Shown here one piece after another: positions 9,571 to 21,734 of a stretch of DNA of 64,000 nt. This stretch comes from Bubalus kerabau. Taxonomy: Eukaryota; Chordata; Mammalia; Artiodactyla; Bovidae. Location: positions 156,927,697 through 156,991,696 of the forward strand of contig NC_073627.1 in assembly GCF_029407905.1 (NCBI RefSeq), read 5' to 3'. The translations under genes were made by a program, and so were the position numbers. Position 1 is the stretch's first letter. The number at the start of each line of letters is the position of its first letter. Below the pieces are notes generated by a model that saw nothing but the letters and a program-made list of their open reading frames with translations, was not told where the DNA came from and searched no databases.

Positions 9571-11600
9571 AAAGGTAAGAGCGGTTCGATCTGTAGGGGG
9601 CAGGGATCCAGCGTTGGGGAGACCTGGGCCCTGTTCTTTCTCGAGGTTTGCTCCGAAGTACTGCGCCCTGGCAGAGAGGGTTCCTGCAAGAAATTAGGGG
9701 CGGTTCTTAAAGAATGTTTTATTCGGAGAACCAGAGTATTACTGTGCCCGGCACTGGGATTCAGTAGCGAGCAAAACAGTTTCAACTTCCTGCCCGGGAT
9801 GGGTGAGGCATTCGCGCGGGACTCATTTTAAAAGATTTAGAGCCAAAAAAAAAAAAAAGTTCAGTGGTCAATTTAAATAGTATTCTGAAAAAAAAAAAAG
9901 TATTCTGATGTTAATGCAAAAAAAGTTTATGATGAGCAAAACATCAAACATGTAAGGACAGGATCCCACCACCCTGCCGTTGGACGCCGACCGAGCTCCT
10001 CTCGCCCTGAGTCCCGACTCGCGCCCAGCCTCGCGGTGCTTATGTTCCCGCGGGGACAAGAGGGGAAAAAAAAAAAAGGTGAATGAGGAAAACACAGAGC
10101 CCTTGCGATGGTGCGAGAAGGGAAAGGAAGCGCGGATGGTGAAGGCGGGGTCGCCCGCAGATGAACTTCCTCCAGCCACCCGCTGTCCCCTCGGCTTCCC
10201 AGGGAAATGGGACGAAAATGCGCGGACAGTTTTCACCACTAGCCCCACCTCCTCGGTTGGTTGTGTACGTGCTCTTGGCAGAGCCAGGGCTAAGGGGAAT
10301 TCTGTCCTGGGGTTGATGCTGTTCCATGAAGCGTGCTGCCAAAGCTCTGATTCACTGTCCTCTTGGAAGAAGGGGGGATTTGTAGGCGAAATGGAAGGGA
10401 GGAAAAGATTGAGAGGATCTACAAGCACTATAAATCTTGCATGTACAGGTCCCTGACATTTCTTAAAACTCAGAACTAAGATGAATGTAGCGAAACTAAA
10501 TATCGTGAAGACTGTATTTTTCATCTGTTTGGCTTTTATTCGTTTATCACCATAGTGGGGAAAGTAGGGAACATTCCTTTTAGTGATGATGCCACCTGCC
10601 CACCGACAAATTCCCGATTTGGCATATAAGTATTATGTGCCCCCCGAGTGCTTGGGGGAAGGGTAGATGTCCCTTCCTGGGAGCACAGCCCACTCAGTTA
10701 CCATGGTGAAAGGGGCACAGCCCTCCAGGGAAGAGAAATCCTGGAGAGAAGAGCAAGCCAGCACCTCTCCGCACCTAGGGACCCTCCTCTTGTGACTGAT
10801 CTGAGTGAGTGCGTGCGTGCGTGCGTGGGTGTGTGCGTGCGTGCGTGTGTGTGTGTGTGTGTGTGTAAGCCGGGGGCCCCGCCCTCAAGAACCCCCTCAA
10901 GAGGAACATAGGCGCAGCTCAGCTCTCCTCCAGCTCTGCATCTACTGGGTGTTCTCAACCAGTGTGTGAAGGGACTTTCCCAAGGCCCTTCCTGAGCCAT
11001 GATCCTGTGTCATTTGCTTCTGACCCATCGCACTGACTGATCCTTAAGGTGGGAGAGGGCTGCAGATGCTATGAGAGGAAGCCCAGGACCCTTTCCTTGC
11101 CTCTTCTGGAACCAAGTCTCCTACCCCTTTTCCTCCACTGAACACAAGAACAGCCATAAATGGAGTCCTGGAAACAGGATAGGGTGACTAACCCAGGCTG
11201 AGACATGCAGCATCCGTTCATACCTGACTTCCTTCCAGGGCATCAAAGGGTGGCTGGATTGCTGGCCTCTGCTAACCAGCTTTATGTGTCCTGGATAATC
11301 TCAGCGGAACTGAGCAACATTCTTACTCCTGATGCTTGAGAGCAGCTCCATTAAGGCCTCCTCACACCTGCCTCCCTCCCCTGCCCCCTCTCCCAGACCC
11401 CTGCCATTACTCTAAAAATAGTTTACTGTTCACATACTCTACCTTATTACCCATTTCCCACCAGAATTTAAGGGCAACATTTTCTGCATTGTCTCTGTTC
11501 CATAACTTCAGTTGTTAAAGGCTTTCCTCCATCAAACTTTAGACAGGCTCCTCTGAACCCTCTTCTCCACTAGGCCTTGTCCTCATGATAAGTCTAGAGT
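9571..11600. other. NXNL2 upstream flank, unassigned
   Basis: GC content falls away from the CpG island. A-runs occur at 9846-9860 and 9888-9899. No gene is recognised. Overlapping frames on both strands at 9868-10524 appear to be chance. Confidence 0.5.
10805..10867. repeat. (GCGT)n/(GT)n microsatellite
   Basis: Alternating GTGC and GT units form about 60 bp of purine-pyrimidine alternation, a likely length-polymorphic tract. Confidence 0.95.
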
Positions 11601-11612
11601 AAGATAGTTAAA

Positions 11613-11742
11613 GTGAAGTGACGTGAAGTCGCTCAGTCGTGTCCGACTCTTAGCGACCCCATGGACTGCAGCCCACCAGGCTCCTCCGTCCATGGGATTT
11701 TCCAGGCAAGAGTACTGGAGTGGGGTGCCATCGCCTTCTCCA
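11613..11742 (-). mobile_element. Bov-A SINE monomer
   Basis: A single Bov-A unit in reverse orientation is flanked by a perfect 12-bp duplication AAGATAGTTAAA at 11601-11612 and 11743-11754. Confidence 0.95.
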
Positions 11743-11994
11743 AAGATAGTTAAATAGCTAGTTTAAAAATCCCACTAGGAAATTATAAATAGACGGGGAA
11801 ATTTAGGGGGCTTTGAGAGACCATTGTAAGTTGATCATCAAGAAAGCAATCAGAAAATTGTGAAACAAAGCAGGCTTGCTTAATAACAAAACTGTATGTC
11901 AAGTCAGTGACACCTGCATCCTGCTGGTTGAGGTCAGTAAGTTAATGACCCCTAGAACATGTTCCTCTGTATATGAACTAAAAACAAAAATAGG

Positions 11995-12282
11995 GCTTCC
12001 CTTGTGGTCCAGTGGTTAAGAATCTGCCTGCCAATGCAGAGGACACAGGTTCGATCCCAGGGTTGGGAAGATCCCACATGCCTCAGGGCAGCTTTGTCTG
12101 TGTACCACAACTACTGAGCCCACGCTCTAACACCCAAGAGCCACAACTATAGAAATTCAAGTGCCCTAGACCCTGTGCTCCGCAACAAGAGAGAGTAACC
12201 CCTGCTCTCCTCAACTAGAGAAAGCCCTCTTGCAACAATGAAGACCCAGAACAGCCAATAATTAAATACATAAAAATTATTT
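11995..12282 (+). mobile_element. CHR-type SINE
   Basis: Nearly full-length CHR SINE: GGCTTCCCTTGTGGTCCAGT head, then the CCACAACTACTGAGCC-type body, and an A-rich tail running into (TA)n at 12283-12303. Confidence 0.85.
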
Positions 12283-12514
12283 ATGTATATATATATATAT
12301 ATAGGAAAGATGACATTCCAAAGTAGAAGACCCTCATTAAACAGAAGCCTGAGATGATTAACCATATTCTAGCATATGTTACCACCCTTCTGCTGATTTG
12401 AATAGCACCTTGACAATCCCAGTCTGACTACATAGCAATTAAAAAACTGTACCACCCAGAGTGGAGGAGAAGCTGATGATGGAAGCTTGATGTCTAGTCT
12501 AGAATGAGGAAGAG

Positions 12515-12740
12515 GGGACTTCCCTGGTGGCCCAGTGATTAAGAATCTGCCTTGCAATGCCGGGGGCACAGGTTCAATCCTTGGTTGGGGAACTGAAATG
12601 CCACATGCCACAGGGCAACTAAGCCCACACACCACAACTGGAGAGAGCCCACGTGCCTCAACAAAGATCCTGCATGATGCAACAAAGATCCCAAACACTG
12701 CAATCAAGACCTGTGGCAGCCAAATAAATAGATGAATACT
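12515..12740 (+). mobile_element. CHR-type SINE in a serial insertion site
   Basis: 5' part of a CHR SINE with an internally shortened body and an A-rich tail. It is preceded by AGAATGAGGAAGAG (12501-12514), part of which recurs after it at 12749-12759. Confidence 0.85.
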
Positions 12741-12759
12741 TTTTAAAAAGAATGAGAGG

Positions 12760-13103
12760 GCTTTCCTCGTGGCTCAGTGGTAAAGAATCCACCTGCCAGT
12801 GCAGGAGACATGGGTTCAATCCCTGGTCTAGGAAAATCCCACCTGCCCTGGAGCAACTAAACCCTGCATCACAACATCTAAGCCAGTGTTCTAGAGCCTG
12901 GGAGCCATCCTGGTGAGCCCATGTGCCACAAATACTGAAGCCCACACACCCTAGGGCCTGTGTTCTGCAACAAGAGAAGCCACTGTAATGAGAAGACCAC
13001 ACACCACAACTAGGGAGTAGCCCCTGCTTGCCACAACTAGAGAAAAGCCCCCACAGCAGCGAAGACCCACCATAGTCAAAAATTAATTGACGGATTCATT
13101 TTT
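12760..13103 (+). mobile_element. CHR-type SINE in a serial insertion site
   Basis: Full-length CHR SINE (GGCTTTCCTCGTGGCTCAGT head) ending in an A/T-rich tail. It is followed by AAAAAGAATGAAGAAG at 13104-13119, the same target word again. Confidence 0.85.
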
Positions 13104-13119
13104 AAAAAGAATGAAGAAG

Positions 13120-13436
13120 CTCTGTCCTGACCTGCCCCGCCCCCAGCCACGTGGTCGTGTTGGTGAGTGATCTGATGTGCCGGTGCTGTGTCCCCCACCC
13201 CCGGGCCCCCTCCCCGGAGGCCCCTTCCCAGTGACACTACCTGGGGCTCAGGCCTGGGCCCCCCAGTTCACGGTTGTTCCTGGGAGCTGCTCTCTCCCGT
13301 CACATCTGTACCTTGGAAGCTGCTGCTGCTGCTTACAGAATTATATTTTTTTCTTTTGAAGAGTTTTAAGAAGTTGTAACTTTTTGTGTCTTGTCCTGTA
13401 AGAAGATAAATAAATATTCTAAGTAGAAAAAAAAAT
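13120..13436 (+). pseudogene. 5'-truncated retrocopy of an unidentified transcript (3' UTR only)
   Basis: A 317-bp insert begins in GC-rich sequence and passes into an AT-rich 3' UTR-like end. It has AATAAA-type signals at about 13406-13415 and then a poly(A) tail at 13427-13436. It is flanked by a perfect 16-bp duplication AAAAAGAATGAAGAAG at 13104-13119 and 13437-13452. These are the marks of L1-mediated retroposition of a cellular mRNA. No coding frame is recognised, and I could not identify the source gene. Confidence 0.85.
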
Positions 13437-13574
13437 AAAAAGAATGAAGAAGAGATGGTCTTCTCCCCCATCCCACTTTTCCTTTGTAAAAATGTAGCCT
13501 ACTAAGTTCTCAGAGCAGAGCCCTTTTACCTGCCCACATGTATCCTTCACAAGCATCTTATACAAATAAATCAC

Positions 13575-13995
13575 TTCTTTTTAAAAAATTTATTTATAAT
13601 ATTTTTAATTGACGGATAATTGCTTTACAGAATTTTGTTGTTTTCTGTCAAATCTCAACATGAATCAGCCATAGGTATACACGCTGCTGCTGCTGCTGCT
13701 AAGTCACTTCAGTCGTGTCCGACTTTGTGCGACCCCATAGATGGCAGCCCACCAGGCTCCCCCATCCCTGGGATTCTTCAGGCAAGAACACTGGAGTGGG
13801 TTGCCATTTCCTTCTCCAATGCATGAAAGTGAAAAGTGAAAGTGAAGTCGCTCAGTCGTATCCGACTCTTAGCGACCCCATGGGCTGCAGCCCACCAGGC
13901 TCCTCCCTCCATGGGATTTTCCAGGCAAGAGTACTGCAGTGGAGTGCCATTGCCTTCTCCAATAGGTATACATATATCCCCTCAAAGAAATCACT
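13575..13995 (-). mobile_element. L1 3' end fragment hosting a Bov-A2
   Basis: Reverse-orientation L1 3' UTR (the AATTGACGGATAATTGCTTT region, then ACATGAATCAGCCATAGGTA) is interrupted at 13682-13961 by a SINE. Confidence 0.8.
13682..13961 (-). mobile_element. Bov-A2 SINE
   Basis: Reverse Bov-A2 dimer with a (CTG)n start, flanked by a perfect 11-bp duplication ATAGGTATACA at 13671-13681 and 13962-13972. Confidence 0.95.
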
Positions 13996-14261
13996 TCTTA
14001 TCTATCACTTTGCCTCTCCCTGAATTCTTTCCACACTGAAACAGAAAGAACATGAGAGCCACTGAGCTCTGAGATGTGTTCTGTGGTTTCATTCAGGGCC
14101 CATCATTGGCCTGCCTCAGCCAGTCCTCGCCAAGAATCCTGCTGTCATCCCTCACCCCTGAACTGACCACTCTGGCCTGCCTTCAGCAAGAATCCTAGGT
14201 AGATTTAGCAAGAGTAGCTCACCCTTGATGTCCCTCTCAGTAGTCTTCCATTTGATAACTC

Positions 14262-14356
14262 TTGGTGATGGACAGGAAGGCCTGGCGTGCTGCAGTTCAT
14301 GGAGTTGCAAAGAGCTGGACACAACAGAGCAACTGGACTGACTGACTGACTGACTC
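14262..14356 (+). mobile_element. BovB/Bov-tA 3' end fragment
   Basis: Only the last 95 bp of a BovB-type tail is present (GATGGACAGGAAGGCCTGGC onwards), ending in an (ACTG)n run at 14336-14355. Confidence 0.85.
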
Positions 14357-15390
14357 CCCTTTCTTAGCCATAAATTCCCACTTTTTCCTGCCTTAGGAAT
14401 TGAGCTCAACTCTTTCCCCTTATTGCAGTAGTATGAATAAAATCTTATCTGCCTTTAACTAGGGTCTGGCTCTATTTCTTTTGAACAGTCATCAAAGACT
14501 GTGACACCTCAGTTTGCTTATAACCATGACATAGACTGACAGGCAGAATGTTTCCAGAGCTAACTACTGGCTGGCTGGGTATGTGGGGTCTTCAAAGGCT
14601 CTCCAAGGAGAAACGCTCCAGTAAAATTATGGCTCTGCTTTTCTGTGTTCAGCATGCACACTCTCTCCACTTCTGAATGAGGCTATTTCTCACTAGGGAA
14701 ATTCCTTTTCTAAGCAGGAATGTTTGAGAAGTTCCCATCAGTGCACTTCTGCTCTGTCCTCTTTTGTTGACACACTGAATTTCTTCTGCGTGACACAAGA
14801 GGAACATGTGAAGAACATGGTACCCTCAGCTGCTTGACATAAAGTTGACTTTTTCTTTTCATTGCCAAAACGTACAAATGATGGTTCATTTCTGTGTACT
14901 ACTACTTACGAATATATAAATAGAACCATGAGAACTTTTGTCTGCTCTGATCAGCATAGCAAACAAATTAGATATCCTAGTGTGCAAATATTACATTCTG
15001 AATTTCCCGGCTTTAAATATTCATGCTTACTTATTTTCCTGTATTTAAATATTTGTTCTTAAGGATTGGTATCATGAGGTTTTCGTGACTCATTTTTCAA
15101 AACAGTGGTTGGCCCATTGCAGGGAAAGGACGTTGAAGTGATGAACAGAAGCCTGGGTCTATCAAGGATGAGCTGTGGGGCCAGGGGCAAGTCATCCTCA
15201 ATGGATACCAGCTTCTCAGAGATGATAATGTTTAGCACTTCACACAGGCCTCGTGATGGACAAGGAAGTGCCCTTTGGTCCCATTAGTTCTTCCCAGTGA
15301 TGCTTTTAGATAATTCTAGAAGCAGTTGGATTGCTGCACCAGATGGCTTAGAACGGAAAAGTGCAGGTGCGGAAGATGGCAGTGTGTCGC
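14357..15390. other. Unassigned intergenic DNA
   Basis: No gene or repeat family is recognised. Confidence 0.5.
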
Positions 15391-15665
15391 GCTTAGCTTG
15401 GGCTACCATAACAAAGGACACGCGCTGGGCAGACCAAACAACAGAAGGTTACTTTCTTACATACTTACTTTTCTTACTTACTTTCTTTTGGAATTGGACG
15501 TCCAAGTTCAAGGTTCTGGTGAGAGCTCCCTTCCTGGCTTTTCAGCCATCTTTTCACTATGTCCACACATGGCAGAGAGAGAGAGGTGAGTGAGGAGAGA
15601 GGAGGAAGAGATATCTTCCTCCCCTTATAAAGCCATAGTCTATTGGATTAAGGCTCCTAAATCCC
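15391..15665 (-). mobile_element. MST-type MaLR LTR fragment
   Basis: The reverse complement of a mammalian MaLR LTR (TTGGGCTACCATAACAAAGG start, then the GGTGAGAGCTC and TCCACACATGGCAGAG landmarks). It is divergent and non-coding. Confidence 0.7.
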
Positions 15666-15719
15666 GTGACTTCTTGTGATATTGTTATTAATAACAAAAA
15701 AAATCTTTATGTGGTCTTT

Positions 15720-15965
15720 GTTCCCCAATCCTGGTGCAGAGCTCCTAAAACCCTTGGGATTTCCTAAGTGATGAGAGGAATAAAGGTATCTTTTTTATGT
15801 TAATGAGGTGATTTTTGAAATGCTCCAGAGGACCGGGCCTGGTTACCAAAGGAATTAACCAGGTGCTTAGAAGGTTTGAGCTTTCAATCCCAACCATCCT
15901 GTCCCTTGGGGAAGAAAAAAGGAATGGAGGTTGGATCAATCACCAACAGCCAAAAGTTTAATCAT
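15720..15965 (+). mobile_element. Possible LTR fragment
   Basis: The run from CTGGTGCAGAGCTCCTAAAA to AACAGCCAAAAGTTTAATCA resembles a dispersed mammalian LTR-like repeat. I cannot name the family with confidence. Confidence 0.35.
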
Positions 15966-17068
15966 TCTCTCAGCAAGTTGGGAGTGTGACCAACTATATG
16001 GTATTACTCTCAGTTCCCACTGTTGTTGCCACCAGGGTGAAGAATCAGATATTGGATGTTTCAGCTAATTGAATCATCAGGACAGAGGGCCATTGTAGTC
16101 ACTGTTACCAACAGTTGCATCAGCATCTACACATTGGATGTCAATCATTAAGTTCGTTAGGTTGTCCAATCCTGACAGATGTCATTTGAAGTGTGAGTGG
16201 CTACCAAAAGGTATTGAAAACCCTTTAGAGAATACAATAAACTAGACAGGTTAATATGATGAGGATGAGGAGAAAAATAGCCAAGGATTGAAAAACTCCC
16301 CTGAGCAGAGATTCCCAGAAGCCAAGATTTGTTTTTAAGCCAAAATTTCACCAATAAAATAACTTAGGTTATAATCAAATACAGGTTTTACTTGTCTAAG
16401 TCAATCTATATTATCTTTATTTACATAGATATAGCATGATGTATTAGCAAACACATCATTATTATTTAGGAAAGGATGAACATGGGAATGTTTTCTTTCA
16501 AGAGGTGATGTTAGGTGAGCATCCACCTAAATTTGGCCTCTATATTATGTGGGCAAATAGGTGTGCAAACGGAAGAAAAACAAAGGTTAAGAGTTCAAGC
16601 AAATTATAAATTCAGTTTCCAAGCTTGGAGAACAGCTAGTTGAGAAAATTTCTAGATTTGAGTTTGAGGCATCTTTAGATGATGGAATGAGGCTGGCAGT
16701 TTCAATCTGATGGATTTTCCTGGTTTGCAGTTTGACAGTCTTTAATCATGTCCTCACGTGTACCATACAGCAACAGAAATGAAGGTTGTCCACATATTAT
16801 CTGTTGTAGTGAGTGCTCTGAAGTCTGTAAGTGGTGATGAAATAAAATTCATATTCTATGGCAAGATGAGAAAAAAAATAAACATAAAATTTTTCTTTCC
16901 TCTTTTGGGCTCCTCCCTCCCTTTTAGTGGGTACTGTGCATTCACATTAACCAGACCTCGTTAGGAGATAATCTCCCTCCTTAACCTTGTAAGGGACCAT
17001 GATGACCCATTAAACATAGATGTGGTTGCATGAACTGTCAGTAACACTTCATTTAACGTATAGTCCTT
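15966..17068. other. Unassigned AT-rich DNA
   Basis: No intact ORF is present. Composition and length would allow a decayed endogenous retrovirus interior, but no protein motif could be recognised. Confidence 0.4.
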
Positions 17069-17074
17069 AATCTC

Positions 17075-17283
17075 AAGCTTTCCTAGTGACTCAGTGGTAA
17101 AAGCTAATGCAGAAGGAGACACGGGGTTCCATCCCTGGGTTGGGAAGATCCACTGGAAAAGGAAATAGCAACCCACTCTAATATTTTTGCATGGAAATAT
17201 TCCATGGAAAGAGGACTCTGGAGGGCTAGAGTCCATGGGGTTGCAAAGAGTTGGACACAACTTAGCAACTAAACAAGAACAAC
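17075..17283 (+). mobile_element. Bov-tA SINE
   Basis: Divergent plus-strand Bov-tA with a short duplication AATCTC at 17069-17074 and 17284-17289. Confidence 0.85.
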
Positions 17284-17289
17284 AATCTC

Positions 17290-18252
17290 TGTCTCAAAGG
17301 CTTAAATAACTTCAGTCTGACCTCTAACAGGCAGAACAGTTCTTGGAGCTTTCTGGATGGTTGTTCCCATGTTATAACTCTCAATTTGACTCAAAATTTT
17401 TCTTAGATCAACTGATCAATTTTTCATGATATGTATGGTGTGGTCAGCAGAATATCAGAGATATCCAACAGGGGACACCTGGAACCTACCTGAAACCAGC
17501 ATAGGACCCATTGAACCCCACTACCTTTTTAGCACTGCTCAGGTATTCTGATGAGTTCTCCTGGTATTGCATCCCGTTATTTGAGTGATGGTCCTAAAAA
17601 TTTTATTCCAGCTGTTTTCTTGAAGTTGTAATGGGCACCAGTGCATTTACTAGGCAGGGACCTAAAGGCATCTGGGCAAGATATCCAGGGAAACATGGAT
17701 GGCTGGGGTTTTGTTAAGTTTGTTTTAAACTAGTTGATATATGGTCTGAGTAAAACTTCTGCTGATGAAATGAGACTGAATTATTCATCTCCAAAGAACA
17801 AGAGAGACTGACCTCTACCACCATCAAGTAAATACTGCTCATGGTGAGGTGAGGAGGTTCAAGGGCTGAGACAGAGGCTGATAACCTAGCACTTGGAGCA
17901 CCAATGGCAGTTTTAGACTGTCACAGGGAGAAACTGAGAAATATTAGAGTTGAATTGACCCAAGGGTAACCCCTTGGGGATCTAGACTCAGAACCAGCAC
18001 ACATTTGATCTACCACACTGGCCTCAGAAAGTTGTTCAGATCATATCTCATATCTGAATTAGCCTACCAAGTTAATAATGGGAAATTGTACTCAAAAGCC
18101 AAACAGCTCCCATGCAGACAGTCACCTATGGGAATACCAGCTGGGTTTATGTATGCTTACAAGTACTTGATTAGAAATTAAAGGAAATCAGACCCTGAAA
18201 TGGCAAAAATTGGGTTCTTCTGGCTCTCCAGAAATTTTTCACATAAAATTCC
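17290..18252. other. Unassigned AT-rich DNA
   Basis: No gene or named repeat is recognised. It may belong to the same decayed element as 15966-17068. Confidence 0.4.
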
Positions 18253-18400
18253 TGTTTAGTTCTTGTTTATTTGCTAAGTTGTGTCTGACTCTTTGCCACC
18301 CCATGGACTGTAGCCCTCCAGGCTCCTCTGTCCATGGAATATCTCCAGGCAAAAATACTGGACTGGGTTGCAGACTTCTGGATCTCTGTCTGCAGGGTCT
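18253..18400 (-). mobile_element. Bov-A-type SINE fragment
   Basis: Reverse-orientation BovB-derived tail with TTGTGTCTGACTCTTTGCCA and CCAGGCAAAAATACTGG landmarks; the head is missing. Confidence 0.8.
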
Positions 18401-19042
18401 ACTGGAAATAACAGCGGTAAGTTTTTCTCTTTTCTAAAATTAGATTAGCAGAGGAAAATATTTGTAGGCAAGAGCTAGCTCCTTGGATCCTCAGAATTCA
18501 AAAGTCTTCAAATTGTTAACATTTTAGAGAGCTCTTATTTCAAACCACTGTATCTATTTTAATTGGTATACAGAAGCCCCAAAAGGCTTCAGAATTCCAA
18601 AATAGCCTAATGGAAAGATTTGCAGATGGTTAACTAAAGATTAATGATATAAAAGATACAAAAACTTTAACTACTACTCCTTTTAAAACTCCTTTATTTG
18701 AATACTTATTCTAATACTCCCCTCTCTCAATTGCCTTTCCACTCTAAAGACACTATTAAATGGTTGCTTTTAGAAATGGGACTGAAACCCTGTAACTCAG
18801 ATTGCGACTTGAACCAACAAACAGTTAGAGTACTTGTCATGTTGTCAGGGTCCTTTCATGAATCTCTTTGAAGATGAAGCATTTTCATCTGTAGTTGATT
18901 GTAAGTGCATTCAGAGAAGAATAGAGAATGAAAAATACCTGTCTGAGAGTGACAAAAGGCTTAAAAATAGCCATGGTTAAAATAGACCAAAATAATAATA
19001 ATCATAATGCAATTGAGAAGCAAATGTTTATTTTGTGATGTT

Positions 19043-19340
19043 GGGCTTCCCTGGTAGCTCAGCTGGTAAAGAATCTGCCTGCAATGCAGGAGACCCCGGT
19101 TTGATTCCTGGGTCGGGAAGATCCCCTGGAGAAGGGATAGATCCGCTACCCACTCCAGTACTCTTGGGCTTCCTTGGTGGATCAGCTGGTAAGGAATCTG
19201 GCTGCAATGCAGGAGACCTGGGTTTGATCCCTGGGTTGGTAAGATTCCCCTGGAGAAGGGAACAGCTACCCACTCCGGTATTCTGACCTGGAGAACTCCA
19301 TGGACTGTGTAGTCCATAACTGAGCGACTTTCACTTTCAA
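19043..19340 (+). mobile_element. Two tandem Bov-tA SINEs
   Basis: A partial head-only unit (19043-19165) is followed directly by a second Bov-tA (19166-19340) with its BovB tail. Confidence 0.9.
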
Positions 19341-19790
19341 TACTATAAAATAATAACTGAAGTTATGACTGATAACATTACAGCAGGACATATTGGATTT
19401 TTAGGAATTTCACATAATTTCTGAATTACTTATGTTAATATATAACCATGTAAATAAAATCTAAGAAAGTTAAACAGTTTTTATTTTGATTATGTTTCCC
19501 ATTTAACTTAACATTTAAAATAAGCCTAATAACCTAATAAATTAAGCCTAGTAAATTATAGGGAGGGAGAGCAATTCTCTTGAGATCTTCCAGGGACCCT
19601 CTGGAAAAATCCCAAAGTTACTCTGAGGTCAAAAAGACTCTCATAATTGATTTTGGGAACTGTGTCAAAAATGTCAAAATGTTTAAGACACTTGATCAAA
19701 TAAGATCACAGTTCACTGTAAAACAACACTTCGTTATTCATTCAACCAAAGTGACAATGAAAAGATTTCAAAGGCAAATATAGAAAGTTA
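19341..19790. other. Unassigned AT-rich DNA
   Basis: Nothing recognisable. Confidence 0.5.
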
Positions 19791-19792
19791 TA

Positions 19793-20012
19793 TACAGCTG
19801 ACCCTTGAACAACAAGAAGGCAGGAGCACAACCCTCTGTGCGGTCAAAAATCCACATGTAGCTCTATAGTTGGCCCTCCAAATCTGAGATTCGGTATCCT
19901 TGGATCCAACCAACCTTGGATATTGTAGTATCATAATACCTATTTATTAAAAAAATATGAGTATAGGTGAACCTGTGCAGTTCAAACCCATGTTGTTCAA
20001 AGGTCAGCTGTA
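19793..20012. mobile_element. Tigger-type DNA transposon relic
   Basis: Both ends carry inverted copies of the Tigger terminal word: CAGCTGACCCTTGAACAACA at the left and GTTGTTCAAAGGTCAGCTGT at the right. The interior is deleted to about 180 bp. Confidence 0.8.
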
Positions 20013-20665
20013 GTTGTAAAAAACCCTAGCTCTTTTAATAGAGAAGACTCAGTTTTCTTAAGTAATCAGACTCAATAAAGACAACATGAAGCACAGGAAA
20101 TTATTTTCATAAACAACAGAATCTTTGTTTTCTAGGCAGACTACTTAAAAAGTAAAGAAAAACCTTTCAAAATCAGCAAGAGCAGACTAAGAGTCTAACA
20201 AAACTTTGTCCTTTTAGCAGATGAAAGAGCATTGTTTTAGTTTTACATAAATACCCTATTTATTAAAGCTCATTTTTAAAAACCCTTGTATCTATTCATT
20301 TTTGGCCAGCTGTGACCTCACAACATAAAATTTATTTTCCATAAACCTCCTGCAGTTTTCTATATCCATTTACGTTTTGTCTTATTTTTTCTCTTCTTAT
20401 TCTGGAACAACCAGTCATTTTATTTTAGACAACATCCCTCTCTTTTAACAAAAACACATTCTATATTACTTGCATACTCTTCATATAAAAATATATCCCA
20501 TTTTCTTCCCATATGTTATATACAAAGTTGTTTCCCTTTGTTCTTATTGTTACCAGTAGTTCTATTTTTACATATTGATTATAAATTTTAACTATTACAA
20601 TCTTTACTTCCCAGTGAAAACTAGGAAGCAGGCCCTAGTGAACGATCACCTATTAACATCATGTA
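20013..20665. other. Unassigned AT-rich DNA
   Basis: No gene is recognised. It is strongly AT-rich with many short A- and T-tracts. Confidence 0.5.
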
Positions 20666-20676
20666 GTAGATTAGCA

Positions 20677-20933
20677 GAAGGCAATGGCACCCCACTCCAG
20701 TACTCTTGCCTGGAAAATCCCATGGATGGAGGAGTCCATGGGGTTGCTAGAGTCAGACACGACTGAGTGACTTCACTTTCACTTTTCACTTTCATGCATT
20801 GGAGAAGGAAATGGCAACCCACTCCAGTATTCTTGCATGGAGAATCCCAGGGATGGGGGAGCCTGGTGGGCTGCCATCTATGGGGTCGCCCAGAGTCGGA
20901 CACGACTGAAGTGACTTAGCAGCAGCAGCAGCT
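20677..20933 (+). mobile_element. Bov-A2 SINE
   Basis: Complete plus-strand Bov-A2 dimer ending in (CAG)n, with a perfect 11-bp duplication GTAGATTAGCA at 20666-20676 and 20934-20944. Confidence 0.95.
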
Positions 20934-20965
20934 GTAGATTAGCAAATGTATAAATACAATGACTC

Positions 20966-21394
20966 CTCTGTACCTTCTAGGGATTGACTCCAGACCCCAA
21001 TGGATACTAAAATTGGCAGATGCTCAAGTCCTTTACATAAAATGATGTATATCATTGTTGTTGTTGTATAGTCGCTAAGTCGTGTCCAACTCCAAGACCC
21101 CATGGACTATAGCCCACCAGGCTGCTCCATCCATGTGATTTTTCCAGGCAAGAATACTGGAGTGGGTTGCCATTTCCCTCTCCAAAATGATGTATATTTG
21201 CAAAATCTACACACATTCTCCTATACACTTTAAATCATCTCTAAACTACCTATGATACTTAATGCAGTATAAATGCTATGTATATAGTTGCCAACATGTG
21301 GCATACTTTCTGAAATTTTTTTGTGAATATTTTCGATCCACAGTTAGTTGAATCCATGCTTGCAGAACCCAAGGATGCACAGGGCCAACTGTAC
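20966..21394. mobile_element. MER2-like Tigger DNA transposon relic hosting a SINE
   Basis: The left part (GGGATTGACTCCAGACCCC, GCAGATGCTCAAGTCC) and right part (ATATTTTCGATCCACAGTTA to GGGCCAACTGTAC) match a MER2-like Tigger element. A Bov-A type SINE interrupts it. Confidence 0.75.
21053..21183 (-). mobile_element. Bov-A SINE inside the Tigger relic
   Basis: Reverse Bov-A unit flanked by a perfect 14-bp duplication AAAATGATGTATAT at 21039-21052 and 21184-21197. Confidence 0.95.
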
Positions 21395-21734
21395 ATAATT
21401 ATAAAAATCTATACTTTGTAGAGACATGTTTTTCATAGCATCCTTTTTTTAATGTGTCAAATGATATATTGATTACAGACCCAGATATCCACTGTCTCTC
21501 CATAAAAATTAAAAGCTAAAAGTAGACAAACTGCTGTTTAGTGATCAAAATCTCAGTATACTACCTTATTTCGATATGACCTAAATATTCAAAATATATC
21601 CATTATATAGATAAACTTAGTGTAAATTTTATCTTATTTAAATTACTCTTAACAATTATGCCTAGGTTAGACATCAAACAGCTAACCATTATCTTAAGTT
21701 ATTTTTCTTATTGACAATTTTGTAATGTAGAGAT

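Noticed and set aside
9012..9785. Several long overlapping open frames on both strands in the CpG island
   Set aside because: They are Pro/Arg/Ala/Gly-rich, overlap each other, and arise from stop-poor GC-rich sequence. No splice or family evidence supports them.
12000..13100. tRNA-like internal promoter sequences suggesting tRNA genes
   Set aside because: They belong to tRNA-derived SINE heads. No cloverleaf tRNA gene was recognised anywhere in the window.
15966..20665. A complete endogenous retrovirus
   Set aside because: AT-rich unassigned blocks between SINEs are suggestive, but no gag, pol or env motif or paired LTRs could be recognised.
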